This document shows, piece after piece, positions 1 through 5,689 of a stretch of DNA of 7,277 nt. The notes under the pieces are model-generated. The model did not search any database. It was not told the DNA's origin and saw nothing but the letters and a program-made list of their open reading frames with translations. The position numbers and the translations under genes were made by a program. Every line of letters begins with the position of its first letter. Positions within the stretch are counted from its first letter, which is position 1. The DNA is from Hyphomicrobiales bacterium (GTDB lineage Bacteria; Pseudomonadota; Alphaproteobacteria; Rhizobiales; Devosiaceae). The stretch covers positions 1 to 7,277 of the forward strand of contig JAQGKB010000041.1 of assembly GCA_028290345.1 (NCBI GenBank), in the 5' to 3' direction.

Positions 1-65
1 TCGCTTGAGACCGTTCCAGTTAACATTTTTGTTTACCCCTAATGTAAAAGATGCATCACGTTGGA

Positions 66-116
66 CGTATCAATTATCGAATAGAGCTCAGCATTGCTGT
101 CTTAGTATTCGATACG
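66..116. repeat. Imperfect inverted repeat with inner mini-palindrome
   Basis: TATCGAATA at 75-83 is the exact reverse complement of TATTCGATA at 106-114. The right arm read as TATTCGATACG (106-116) would match an 11-bp left arm CGTATCGAATA, but the left copy is split by seven extra bases (AATTATC) after CGTATC (66-71). Between the arms lies CAGCA-T-TGCTG at 89-99. The structure could be a regulator site or a cruciform. A 9-bp arm pair with this spacing can occur by chance about once in a window of this size, so significance is doubtful. Confidence 0.35.
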
Positions 117-233
117 ATAAAGCTTTCTGCTCGATGACATAATCACCGAATGACGCGCTTAACTGTTTGAGTTGTTTTTTGGCGGTTACTTATGACGCTG
201 TAGTCACATTTATTATTTGCGGAGAAGAAGTCA

Positions 234-247
234 TTAACAATTGTTAA
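234..247. repeat. Perfect 14-bp palindrome TTAACAATTGTTAA
   Basis: The sequence reads identically on both strands, as expected for a homodimeric regulator site. It lies 31 bp beyond the stop codon of the minus-strand Crp/Fnr gene, so it is not in that gene's promoter. It could only serve a gene to the left or act in the 3' region. By a simple 4^-7 estimate, fewer than one such palindrome is expected by chance in the window, so the evidence is weak. Confidence 0.3.
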
Positions 248-278
248 ACGCTGCATATTCTACTTATTTAGGCGGTTG

Positions 279-1094
279 CTACGCCCTCAAAGCGGATGAC
301 TCGGAAGGTGCAGAATCGCGAACGTCACCGGTCGATTCGCCGTCGAACGCAGCGCTGTCGATGGCGTTGCCGTCGCGATACGTTCTCAGATAATCGGGAT
401 TGAAATCGGCCAACTTGGCGAGGCGGAAGCAATCGTTGATCAGCACGCTGCCTTTTCGGAATGTCACGAGTCCCAACAATCTGAGGTCGCGCAGCGTTCG
501 GTTGAAATGGATCGCTGTCATTCCCAATGCATCTGCGAGATCCGCCTGGGTGAGAGGACAATCGAATTCGACCGCCACACCCTCCGTTCCTGGATTCGTG
601 CGTTCCGCCAATTCCAGGAAAAAGTGGGCAGTTCTCGCCGCCGCGCCTCGGTGGCCCAGATTGACGAGATGCTCAACGTGAATCGCGTTTAGGCGAGCCG
701 AGGCGGCGGCAAGATAGCGCGCAATCTCGGGCCGTTGCTCGAAGACGGAGATCAGTCTCTGCTGCGGGAATTCGAGGATGACTACTCGATCGATCGCCTG
801 CAGGGTCACGCGGCTGAAGCCGGCAACGGTGGAGACCACCAGCAAATCGCCCTTTAGGTGAACGTCGATGATTTGCCGCGACCCATCTCGCAATTGCGTG
901 GCGCTGGCCACCCATCCCGACTTGACCAGCCGCACACAGGCCGAAGTTTCGCCCTCATCCAGGATGATCGCGCCGGCCGAATAGGCGCGTAGGCGCGCTC
1001 CCAACGATTCAGCCAAAGCCATTATGGCCGCGGCGCCCGTCGAATGCCTATCGAGGTGAAGGATGCGGAAGAGTTCAGGGGTCAATGTTATCAT
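279..1094 (-). CDS. Crp/Fnr-family transcriptional regulator
   Basis: Probable DNA-binding regulator of 271 aa. An N-terminal cyclic-nucleotide-binding-like beta barrel spans about residues 30-120 (ILDEGETS, VKSGWVASATQLRDGSRQI, KGDLLVVST). A dimerisation helix follows at about 120-165, then a Crp-type winged helix-turn-helix at about 175-225 (LTQADLADALGMTAIHFNRTLRDLRLLGLV). That helix is the form common in rhizobial Crp/Fnr paralogues. The four-cysteine cluster of oxygen-sensing FNR is absent (only C53, C179 and C222), so a 4Fe-4S sensor is unlikely and the effector is unknown. The last 35 or so residues form a Ser/Asp-rich tail beyond the winged helix. I chose the ATG at 1094; the frame stays open to a TTG at 1157 (292 aa), but the extra 21 residues look non-domain and neither start has a clear Shine-Dalgarno. 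The gene is transcribed away from the flippase operon, separated by about 590 bp. It may control that operon or itself, but no target is shown. Confidence 0.9.
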   Translation of the reverse strand: MITLTPELFRILHLDRHSTGAAAIMALAESLGARLRAYSAGAIILDEGETSACVRLVKSGWVASATQLRDGSRQIIDVHLKGDLLVVSTVAGFSRVTLQAIDRVVILEFPQQRLISVFEQRPEIARYLAAASARLNAIHVEHLVNLGHRGAAARTAHFFLELAERTNPGTEGVAVEFDCPLTQADLADALGMTAIHFNRTLRDLRLLGLVTFRKGSVLINDCFRLAKLADFNPDYLRTYRDGNAIDSAAFDGESTGDVRDSAPSESSALRA

Positions 1095-1687
1095 GGCATC
1101 GCTGTCTGTTACGGGTTCGTGGTGATCGCCAATTCGGCCACCATCAAGTCCCCACAAACAAACTGGCGCGCAGAACAGGCGATCTGCCGGTTGTTCCCCC
1201 TCGGAACATTAAAACATTACCCGACTGAACCCTTCAGACCACCGTTCTTGATTCGCGGTGGATTAACATTCGACCACGCACTCAGGATGTCTTGCACTTA
1301 TAAATAAAAGTGGAGCCCCGATAGAGTTAAACTATGATGGTAATGCAAACGAAGCAAGTTACAAGGTAGGTATGTTGAACCTAAAATACTGTATTAATGT
1401 ATTTATGACTCTACGCCTATGGAGCTAACCAGGTAACGCTCATTAATGGAAAGTATTAGCTAGCGCATATTGATCTATGTTAGTCCGCATGGCCAAGCGC
1501 ACTTCCATGCCAAGGGTTCTTGAGGTGCCGTGTCGGCCTTCGCCCACTAGAAAATGGGCCTTTAAGCCCTTTGTGGGTGGGTTCTCGTCCCAATTGCAGT
1601 GTTCCTTCCAAGTCCAGAAGCCATAACCTCTCGATAGTTCACAATTCGGCAACTGCAGAACGGCGCCGAACAATATCGAGTGAGAGT
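1095..1687. other. Long intergenic region between regulator and flippase genes
   Basis: No supported gene. From about 1200 to 1480 it is AT-rich and looks like regulatory spacer; from about 1485 to 1687 it becomes GC-richer and could hold a decayed coding fragment. Small dyads seen: TGTTCC-N5-GGAACA (1192-1208), AATAC-T-GTATT (1385-1395), GCATGG-N12-CCATGC (1487-1510) and GGGC-N6-GCCC near 1556-1569. I found no convincing sigma-70 promoter for the flippase; TATGAT at 1333-1338 lacks a -35 partner. Short frames exist (plus 1374-1430, 18 aa, behind AAGGTAGG; plus 1477-1626, 49 aa) but their products are not recognised. The region presumably carries both divergent promoters. Confidence 0.6.
1174..1208 (-). 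promoter_or_regulatory. Candidate regulator promoter/operator: dyad overlapping an EcfG-like GGAAC
   Basis: TGTTCC-N5-GGAACA (1192-1208) is a 17-bp dyad about 100 bp upstream of the regulator's ATG. Read on the minus strand, its left arm supplies GGAAC (1197-1193), followed after 17 bases by TT (within TGTT). The general-stress sigma factor EcfG/RpoE2 of alphaproteobacteria recognises GGAAC with a TT element 18-19 bases downstream, so this match is one base short and lacks the preferred C of CGTT. It could instead be a plain operator or chance. The TGT...ACA spacing is 11, not the 10 of a NifA site. Confidence 0.25.
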
Positions 1688-3163
1688 ATGCAACGGGTCC
1701 GCCGAGCCTTCATCATGGCCACATTGGGACAATATCTCAGTTTGGTCGTCAGCTTCGCAATGATAGCGATCGTATCGCGCCTGCTGACCCCGGCCGAGGT
1801 CGGCCTTGCCGTAATCGGCATGGGAATGACGACCATCGTCTTTTCCCTCCGGGAATTCGCCACCTCCGATTTCTTGATCCAGTTGGAAACCGTCGAACGC
1901 GTGGACTCGCGAACGGCCTTTTCGGTCGTTTTCGTATTGAGCCTGCTGCTCGGGGCAGGGCTCTTCCTCGCCTCGCCATGGGTCGCCATGTTTTACGGGG
2001 ACGGCAGCATCAGGGCATTCCTGGAACTGACAATCCTGGCCTCGCTTGTCGAAGCCATCGGCCTTCCCACTTTTGCTTTGCTCCGCCGCGACATGGCGTT
2101 TGGCACGATCACCTGGGTACGGACACTGGGCGGCGTCGTTCTCGCGGCCGCGACGATCGCCTTTGCGGCCCTTGGCTACGGCTATTTGAGTTTTGCTATC
2201 GGATCGCTCATCGGCGGGGCCGCAACAGTCACGCTGGTTCTGGCCGCTCGGCCGGCGTTCTGGATTTTCCGGCCCACATTCATCTCCTGGCGCAAGATGG
2301 TGGACTTCGGCCGCTACAAGGGCGCGACGGCGGTCATCGAACGTGCTTACGAGGCCCTGCCGCAAATGGTGCTGGGTCACACCATGCCCTCGGCAGCGGT
2401 TGGCGTCTACAACCGGGCTTCCGCAATTGCCGGCCTTCCAGACCGCGTGCTGCTGTCATCGATCTTTTCGGTAGCGTTCCCAGCGCTGGCCGCCGAAGTG
2501 CGTGAGGGGCGCGACATCAGGGATTCCTATCTCAAGGCCATCAGCTACATTACGGTGCTGTACTGGCCGGCAGCGCTGATGGTCGCCATACTCGCAACGC
2601 CGCTGGTCCGGATCGTGCTCGGCGACAATTGGCTTGAGACGGTCCCTTTTGTCCGGATCCTGGCCATGGCCACGGTGTTTTGGTTCCCGGTAATCCTGAC
2701 TTACCCGCTGCTGATCGCGCTCGGTGCTAATCGTGAAGCGTTTGTCTCCAATATCGTTTCGCGCGCGCTATCGGCGATCGTCCTATGCTCCGCAAGCTTT
2801 TCCGGCCTAACTGCAATGGCTCTAAGCCAATTTCTCAGTCTGCCGCTCCAGACGTTGATTTCTCTTTATTTCGTCCGGCGCCATGTGCCGTTTGAACTGC
2901 GGCAGCTGTTCGAAGCGATCCTGCCCAGTGGACTCGTGACCCTCGCCGCGGTCGCCGGCCCCTTGCTCCTGGTTGGAGTGAAGCACGTAAATTTCGACCT
3001 CTCGATTCCAGAAACGTTGCTGGCTTGCGGCCTGTCGGCGCTTGGATGGTTTGCCGCATTGGTCGCAACGCGTCATCCGTTCCTTGCGGAAGTCGTCGCC
3101 GGGTTTCGCGACACTGTTGGGCGTGCGCCATGGCCGTCGATGAAGCACGTTCGAGCCGACTAG
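1688..3163 (+). CDS. Oligosaccharide flippase (Wzx-like, MOP/MATE superfamily)
   Basis: Multispanning inner-membrane protein of 491 aa, predicted to translocate the undecaprenyl-linked repeat unit to the periplasmic face for Wzy-dependent polymerisation. The N-terminus (RRAFIMATLGQYLSLVVSFAMIAIVSRLLTPAEVG, residues 5-39) is the signature opening of polysaccharide_synt-type flippases. Further hydrophobic segments lie near 77-97, 112-131, 143-187, 286-311, 322-346, 357-396, 412-430 and 442-460. The central loop FGRYKGATAVIERAYEALPQ and VGVYNRA (207-243) is also typical. Length fits the family. I chose the ATG at 1688: the frame runs back to a TTG at 1520, but those 56 residues do not resemble a flippase N-terminus. 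Upstream GAGTGAGAG gives only a weak ribosome site, and an ATG at 1715 is possible but would cut the conserved opening. The glycosyltransferase gene follows after 7 bp, so the two are probably cotranscribed. The transported glycan cannot be read from the sequence. Confidence 0.9.
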   Translation: MQRVRRAFIMATLGQYLSLVVSFAMIAIVSRLLTPAEVGLAVIGMGMTTIVFSLREFATSDFLIQLETVERVDSRTAFSVVFVLSLLLGAGLFLASPWVAMFYGDGSIRAFLELTILASLVEAIGLPTFALLRRDMAFGTITWVRTLGGVVLAAATIAFAALGYGYLSFAIGSLIGGAATVTLVLAARPAFWIFRPTFISWRKMVDFGRYKGATAVIERAYEALPQMVLGHTMPSAAVGVYNRASAIAGLPDRVLLSSIFSVAFPALAAEVREGRDIRDSYLKAISYITVLYWPAALMVAILATPLVRIVLGDNWLETVPFVRILAMATVFWFPVILTYPLLIALGANREAFVSNIVSRALSAIVLCSASFSGLTAMALSQFLSLPLQTLISLYFVRRHVPFELRQLFEAILPSGLVTLAAVAGPLLLVGVKHVNFDLSIPETLLACGLSALGWFAALVATRHPFLAEVVAGFRDTVGRAPWPSMKHVRAD

Positions 3164-3170
3164 GTCCAAC

Positions 3171-4160
3171 ATGGGCAGCATCGACGTCGCCATTCCCAAT
3201 TACAATTACGGCCGCTACCTCCGCGCGTGTGTCCAGAGTGTCTTGGCGCAGGACGTCGATCGTCTGCGCGTCCTGATTGTGGATAACGCCTCGACCGACG
3301 ACAGCGCCCAAATCGCGCGTGAACTCGCCGCTGCCGATCCCCGTGTCGAACTCCGCCTCCGTTCGAAAAATCTGGGTCCGCATGCCTCGTTCAACGAGGG
3401 AATCGATTGGGCGAGCGCCGACTATTTTCTTATTCTCTGTTCGGACGACCTTCTGGCGCCTGGAGCTCTGCGCCGCGCTGCCACCATCATGGACGAGAAC
3501 CCGGAGATCGCCATGACTTATGGCCGTGACGTCCAAGTCCGTGGTAATTCTCCGCCGGCCGAGATTGCAGAGCAACCCGAACGACCGATGTGGCGTCGGC
3601 TGGCGGGCCGGAGCTTTATCGAGGGGTTTTGCCGTCTTGGTGTGTTCCAACTACCCGGCCCCTCGCTTATCGTGCGTACGTCCGCGCAAAAGCAGGTCGG
3701 GTACTATCGGCCCGAACTGCCTCACAGCGACGACTACGACGTCTGGTTGCGGATGGCGACGGTGGGCGATGTTGCCGAACTGGACTGCATCCAGGCCATG
3801 ATCCGCGAGCATGGGCAAAATCGATCGAGTGAAATCCGCGCCCGGCAAGTCATGCATATTCGCGAGACCGAAGCTGCAGCCCGCTGTTTTTTTGCGCACG
3901 AGGGCGCCGCCTTGCCTGGGGCAGCCGGTCTGAAGCGCCTGGCGCTGCGCGGGCTTGCTGAGCGAGCCTATTGGGCTGCCCTTTCGGGGCTCATTCGCGG
4001 CGAGCGCGGCATGGGGGAGCTCTTGGCCTATGCTTTCAGGCTTCGTCCTGTCGCCGCCCTGATCCCGCCGGTGGGATACCTGTTGCATCGGCCCGATACG
4101 TCCGCGCGCATCAAATCCACCATCGCCGGGTGGACAAAATTCAGCCGGCGGCGCGCTTGA
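3171..4160 (+). CDS. Glycosyltransferase family 2 protein
   Basis: Cytoplasmic or membrane-associated GT-A fold transferase of 329 aa, expected to move a sugar from a nucleotide-sugar donor onto a growing lipid-linked oligosaccharide. Seen in order: VAIPNYNYGRYLRACVQSVLAQ (6-27), the donor-binding VDNASTDDS (37-45), KNLGPHASFNEGI (66-78), the metal-binding SDD (91-93, in LILCSDDLLAPGAL), HSDDYDVWLRMA (185-196, the catalytic-base region) and REHGQNRS (212-219). About 100 residues beyond the GT-A core (225-329) are helical and basic, with a hydrophobic patch near 286-305 that may bind the membrane. The start is supported by AGG six bases before the ATG, overlapping the end of the flippase gene 7 bp upstream. 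That spacing implies cotranscription and translational linkage. Donor and acceptor sugars cannot be predicted. Confidence 0.93.
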   Translation: MGSIDVAIPNYNYGRYLRACVQSVLAQDVDRLRVLIVDNASTDDSAQIARELAAADPRVELRLRSKNLGPHASFNEGIDWASADYFLILCSDDLLAPGALRRAATIMDENPEIAMTYGRDVQVRGNSPPAEIAEQPERPMWRRLAGRSFIEGFCRLGVFQLPGPSLIVRTSAQKQVGYYRPELPHSDDYDVWLRMATVGDVAELDCIQAMIREHGQNRSSEIRARQVMHIRETEAAARCFFAHEGAALPGAAGLKRLALRGLAERAYWAALSGLIRGERGMGELLAYAFRLRPVAALIPPVGYLLHRPDTSARIKSTIAGWTKFSRRRA

Positions 4161-4163
4161 GAG

Positions 4164-4180
4164 TTTGAGCTTGTCTCAAA
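4164..4180. terminator. Small hairpin between convergent genes
   Basis: TTTGAG-CTTGT-CTCAAA gives a 6-bp stem with a 5-base loop in the 15-bp gap between the convergent glycosyltransferase and pyruvyl transferase genes, overlapping the latter's stop codon. An alternative pairing is TTGAGA (4157-4162) with TCTCAA (4174-4179). It is positioned to work in both directions, but the stem is AT-rich and there is no U-tract, so efficient intrinsic termination is doubtful. Confidence 0.25.
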
Positions 4181-5411
4181 GGGGTTGCGAGGCGGCCCGC
4201 AACACGGCCGCATCGACCGGTCGGCCGATAACCTCTTCCAAGAGGATCGTCTGTTGAACCAGGAGGCGACCCTGGAAAATCTTCAAGCGCTCGTGGATCT
4301 GGTCCTGCAGGTTCTGCCGATCGTCGAGAAGATCGGTGAATTGCTGCTTCAACTCTTCCAGTTCGAAGGTCTCGACGTGCTGGCAAAACCCTCCAAGGCC
4401 CATCTCGGCCAATAGGGCGTCGTTCTTTTCCGCATAGGAAAGGCTGATCGTCGGCCGCCCCAGCTTCAATGCACAGATGACGTTGTGATAGCGCGTCGCG
4501 ACAACAACGTCGGTGTACTGCATCTGGTCCATCAGATCGTGAAGCGTTCGGCCGTTTTCGGCGATGACGCGCGATAGGTTGGTTCCCAGGTTCCGCGCCG
4601 CAAGTCGCTCGGTCAAGTGTTTCACCGCACTCCAGTCGTCAGCATCGCCGACCAGCAAGCGCACCATGTAGCCGGCGTTGACCAGCCACGCCACGAACTC
4701 CGTCAGCTTTCCCAAATAGGTCCGGTAGATCGCTTCGCTCTCCGGATCGTTCTTGGCCCAGCCGTGATAGGACATGACGCCCACCCCAACTGCGATCGGC
4801 CCGGGACTCCGCACCTCGAGGCGCGGTGTCGGCAGGCTGAATGCGATATCGGGGTACACCCGATCATCGCCGACATTAAAACCAATGTCTGCCATGAAGC
4901 TTCGCGAGATCTCATCGCGGTAGGAGCGAAACACCGCCCGGCGTGCCGCGGCCTTCATCATGCGGCGGCTCAGCGGGTGTCGTATTGGGCCCGCGCCGAC
5001 GCTGACGAAGGCGAGCTTCGCCCCCGCCCATTTGGCGCCGAGGCACCACCGGAGCAGGACATATGGCCAGCCTGAGGGAGCGTCCTGGAAATCATCCAGG
5101 ATGCCGGTTCCCGGCACGATCACCAGATCGAGACCACGTGCCTGTCCATAAGCCGCAAAAAAGTTGGAAAGCCGATGCGGCGCGCCGTGGAACATCCGAT
5201 TGAGCCAGGCAAACGCGCGATTGGTCGACGGTGGCGCGCTGATGCTGATGCAGTTGATGCCGAATTCTTTTTCAATGGCAGCAGGGTTGGAGCAAATGCA
5301 CAAAAGTTCTGCGTCGGGACGCACCCGGCGCAGAAAGTTGATCATTGCCTCCAAGGAGCCATCGTTTCCGGAATTGCCGGAGCCAAACTGTCCAAGCAGT
5401 CCGATCTTCAC
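4176..5411 (-). CDS. Polysaccharide pyruvyl transferase family protein (WcaK/CsaB-like)
   Basis: Protein of 411 aa from the PF04230-type family, whose characterised members transfer enolpyruvate-derived pyruvate from PEP to a sugar as a ketal. Seen: KIGLLGQFGSGNSGNDGSLEAMI (2-24), PGTGILDDF (100-108), SVGAGP (137-142), RSYRDE (162-167), YPDIAFSL (186-193), and the C-terminal block ATRYHNVICALKLGRPTISLSYAEKNDAL (305-333), which carries the family's R-x-H motif and conserved Lys. A helical tail (about 350-395) is rich in Gln, Leu and Glu. I chose the GTG at 5411: it starts directly at the conserved K-I-G-L-L strand and has GGAAG eight bases upstream. The ATG at 5489 would add 26 residues, lacks a ribosome site and is atypical. 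The gene converges on the glycosyltransferase (15-bp gap) and diverges from the aminotransferase, so it has its own promoter. Pyruvyl transfer is inferred from family; some members are uncharacterised. Confidence 0.88.
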   Translation of the reverse strand: MKIGLLGQFGSGNSGNDGSLEAMINFLRRVRPDAELLCICSNPAAIEKEFGINCISISAPPSTNRAFAWLNRMFHGAPHRLSNFFAAYGQARGLDLVIVPGTGILDDFQDAPSGWPYVLLRWCLGAKWAGAKLAFVSVGAGPIRHPLSRRMMKAAARRAVFRSYRDEISRSFMADIGFNVGDDRVYPDIAFSLPTPRLEVRSPGPIAVGVGVMSYHGWAKNDPESEAIYRTYLGKLTEFVAWLVNAGYMVRLLVGDADDWSAVKHLTERLAARNLGTNLSRVIAENGRTLHDLMDQMQYTDVVVATRYHNVICALKLGRPTISLSYAEKNDALLAEMGLGGFCQHVETFELEELKQQFTDLLDDRQNLQDQIHERLKIFQGRLLVQQTILLEEVIGRPVDAAVLRAASQPL

Positions 5412-5419
5412 GTCGAAAG

Positions 5420-5424
5420 CTTCC
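5420..5424 (-). promoter_or_regulatory. Ribosome binding site deciding the pyruvyl transferase start
   Basis: On the minus strand GGAAG is followed by eight bases and then GTG at 5411. This is the only good Shine-Dalgarno near the candidate starts; the ATG at 5489 has none. It supports the shorter GTG-initiated protein. Confidence 0.6.
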
Positions 5425-5460
5425 GAGGACGCATGCCAACAACTCCCATCCGTGACGCGA

Positions 5461-5481
5461 GGCCAAGCCACACCCTTGGCC
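5461..5481. repeat. Inverted repeat GGCCAAG-N7-CTTGGCC upstream of the pyruvyl transferase gene
   Basis: Two perfect 7-bp arms separated by seven bases, with two more pairs (5458-5459 with 5483-5484) beyond one mismatch. It lies 50-70 bp upstream of the GTG start, either in that gene's leader as a hairpin or in its promoter as an operator. Arms of this length with a free spacer are expected several times by chance in the window, so only the position makes it notable. Confidence 0.35.
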
Positions 5482-5558
5482 ACGTGCATCGGACGCTGGA
5501 AGATTAAGGGCGGGCGAGGGCCTCGAATACTTATCCCTTTGATCCATGGTTGCGACGG

Positions 5559-5573
5559 CTCGCCCGGTGCGAG
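5559..5573. repeat. Hairpin CTCGC-CCGGT-GCGAG
   Basis: Perfect 5-bp GC-rich stem with a 5-base loop in the divergent spacer, about 120 bp upstream of the aminotransferase start. There is no T-run after it on either strand. Together with the hairpin at 5585-5600 it forms a tandem pair. Whether it is transcribed is unknown. Confidence 0.3.
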
Positions 5574-5584
5574 AGGCGGGGCGT

Positions 5585-5600
5585 TACGCCTTTCGGCGTA
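5585..5600. repeat. Hairpin TACGCC-TTTC-GGCGTA
   Basis: Perfect 6-bp stem with a tetraloop, 12 bases after the hairpin at 5559-5573 and followed by the palindrome GGCGCC (5601-5606). It could be a leader structure of the aminotransferase transcript, a regulator site, or chance in GC-rich DNA. No U-tract follows, so I do not call it a terminator. Confidence 0.3.
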
Positions 5601-5615
5601 GGCGCCGCGGACTTA

Positions 5616-5645
5616 TTGGCAGGGCGAAATCTCGGTGGCGATAGG
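5616..5645 (+). promoter_or_regulatory. Possible sigma-70-type promoter of the aminotransferase gene
   Basis: TTGGCA (5616-5621) matches the -35 consensus at five of six positions. Eighteen bases on, GATAGG (5640-5645) matches only part of a -10 element. If used, transcription would start near 5652 with a leader of about 38 bases, and the two upstream hairpins would be outside the transcript. Weak evidence. Confidence 0.2.
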
Positions 5646-5680
5646 CAAAGCTTTCCCAAGCCCATTGCATTGGATTTCGC

Positions 5681-5684
5681 GAGG
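5681..5684 (+). promoter_or_regulatory. Ribosome binding site of the aminotransferase gene
   Basis: GAGG followed by CACTC and the ATG at 5690. Spacing is good, and the following residues match the start expected for HemL-like proteins, which fixes the start codon. Confidence 0.6.
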
Positions 5685-5689
5685 CACTC

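Larger units (their letters stand above)
1..278. other. AT-rich gene-free region left of the Crp/Fnr gene
   Basis: I see no credible coding sequence here. The composition is clearly richer in A+T than the genes. It holds several short dyads: TTTAC-N7-GTAAA at 32-48, a broken inverted repeat at 66-116, and a perfect 14-bp palindrome at 234-247. A run of six T (175-180) follows a 4-bp stem (AACT/AGTT, 161-173), too weak to call a terminator. The region sits beyond the 3' end of the minus-strand regulator, so it may contain that gene's transcript end and the control region of a gene lying left of the window. Neither is demonstrated. Confidence 0.6.

Noticed and set aside
161..180. Stem AACT/AGTT followed by six T as a plus-strand terminator
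   Set aside because: Only a 4-bp AT-rich stem and no known plus-strand gene immediately upstream within the window.
1095..1157. Extension of the Crp/Fnr gene to a TTG at 1157
   Set aside because: It adds 21 residues without domain character and has no ribosome site; the ATG at 1094 gives a normal-length protein. Not excluded.
1192..1208. NifA upstream activator site
   Set aside because: The TGT...ACA spacing is 11, not 10, and no sigma-54 promoter (GG-N10-GC) was found nearby.
1374..1430. 18-aa frame behind AAGGTAGG as a possible leader peptide
   Set aside because: The ribosome-site-like sequence is good, but the peptide has no amino-acid run or attenuator-like hairpin and lies over 250 bp from the flippase.
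1477..1626. Plus-strand 49-aa frame in the regulator-flippase spacer
   Set aside because: No ribosome site, no recognised family; kept only as part of the possible-remnant finding.
1443..1673. Minus-strand 76-aa frame starting at TTG
   Set aside because: Unusual start, no recognised domain, overlaps the flippase upstream region; probably fortuitous.
1520..1687. N-terminal extension of the flippase frame to a TTG at 1520
   Set aside because: The 56 extra residues are Arg/Ser/Pro-rich, unlike a flippase N-terminus, and the conserved opening follows the ATG at 1688.
1562..2380. Long minus-strand frame (272 aa) opposite the flippase
   Set aside because: It shadows a clear membrane-protein gene; its composition (Arg/Gln/Asp-rich) is typical of antisense frames in high-GC DNA.
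2835..3650. Minus-strand 271-aa frame across the flippase-glycosyltransferase junction
   Set aside because: Antisense shadow of two well-supported genes; no recognised domain.
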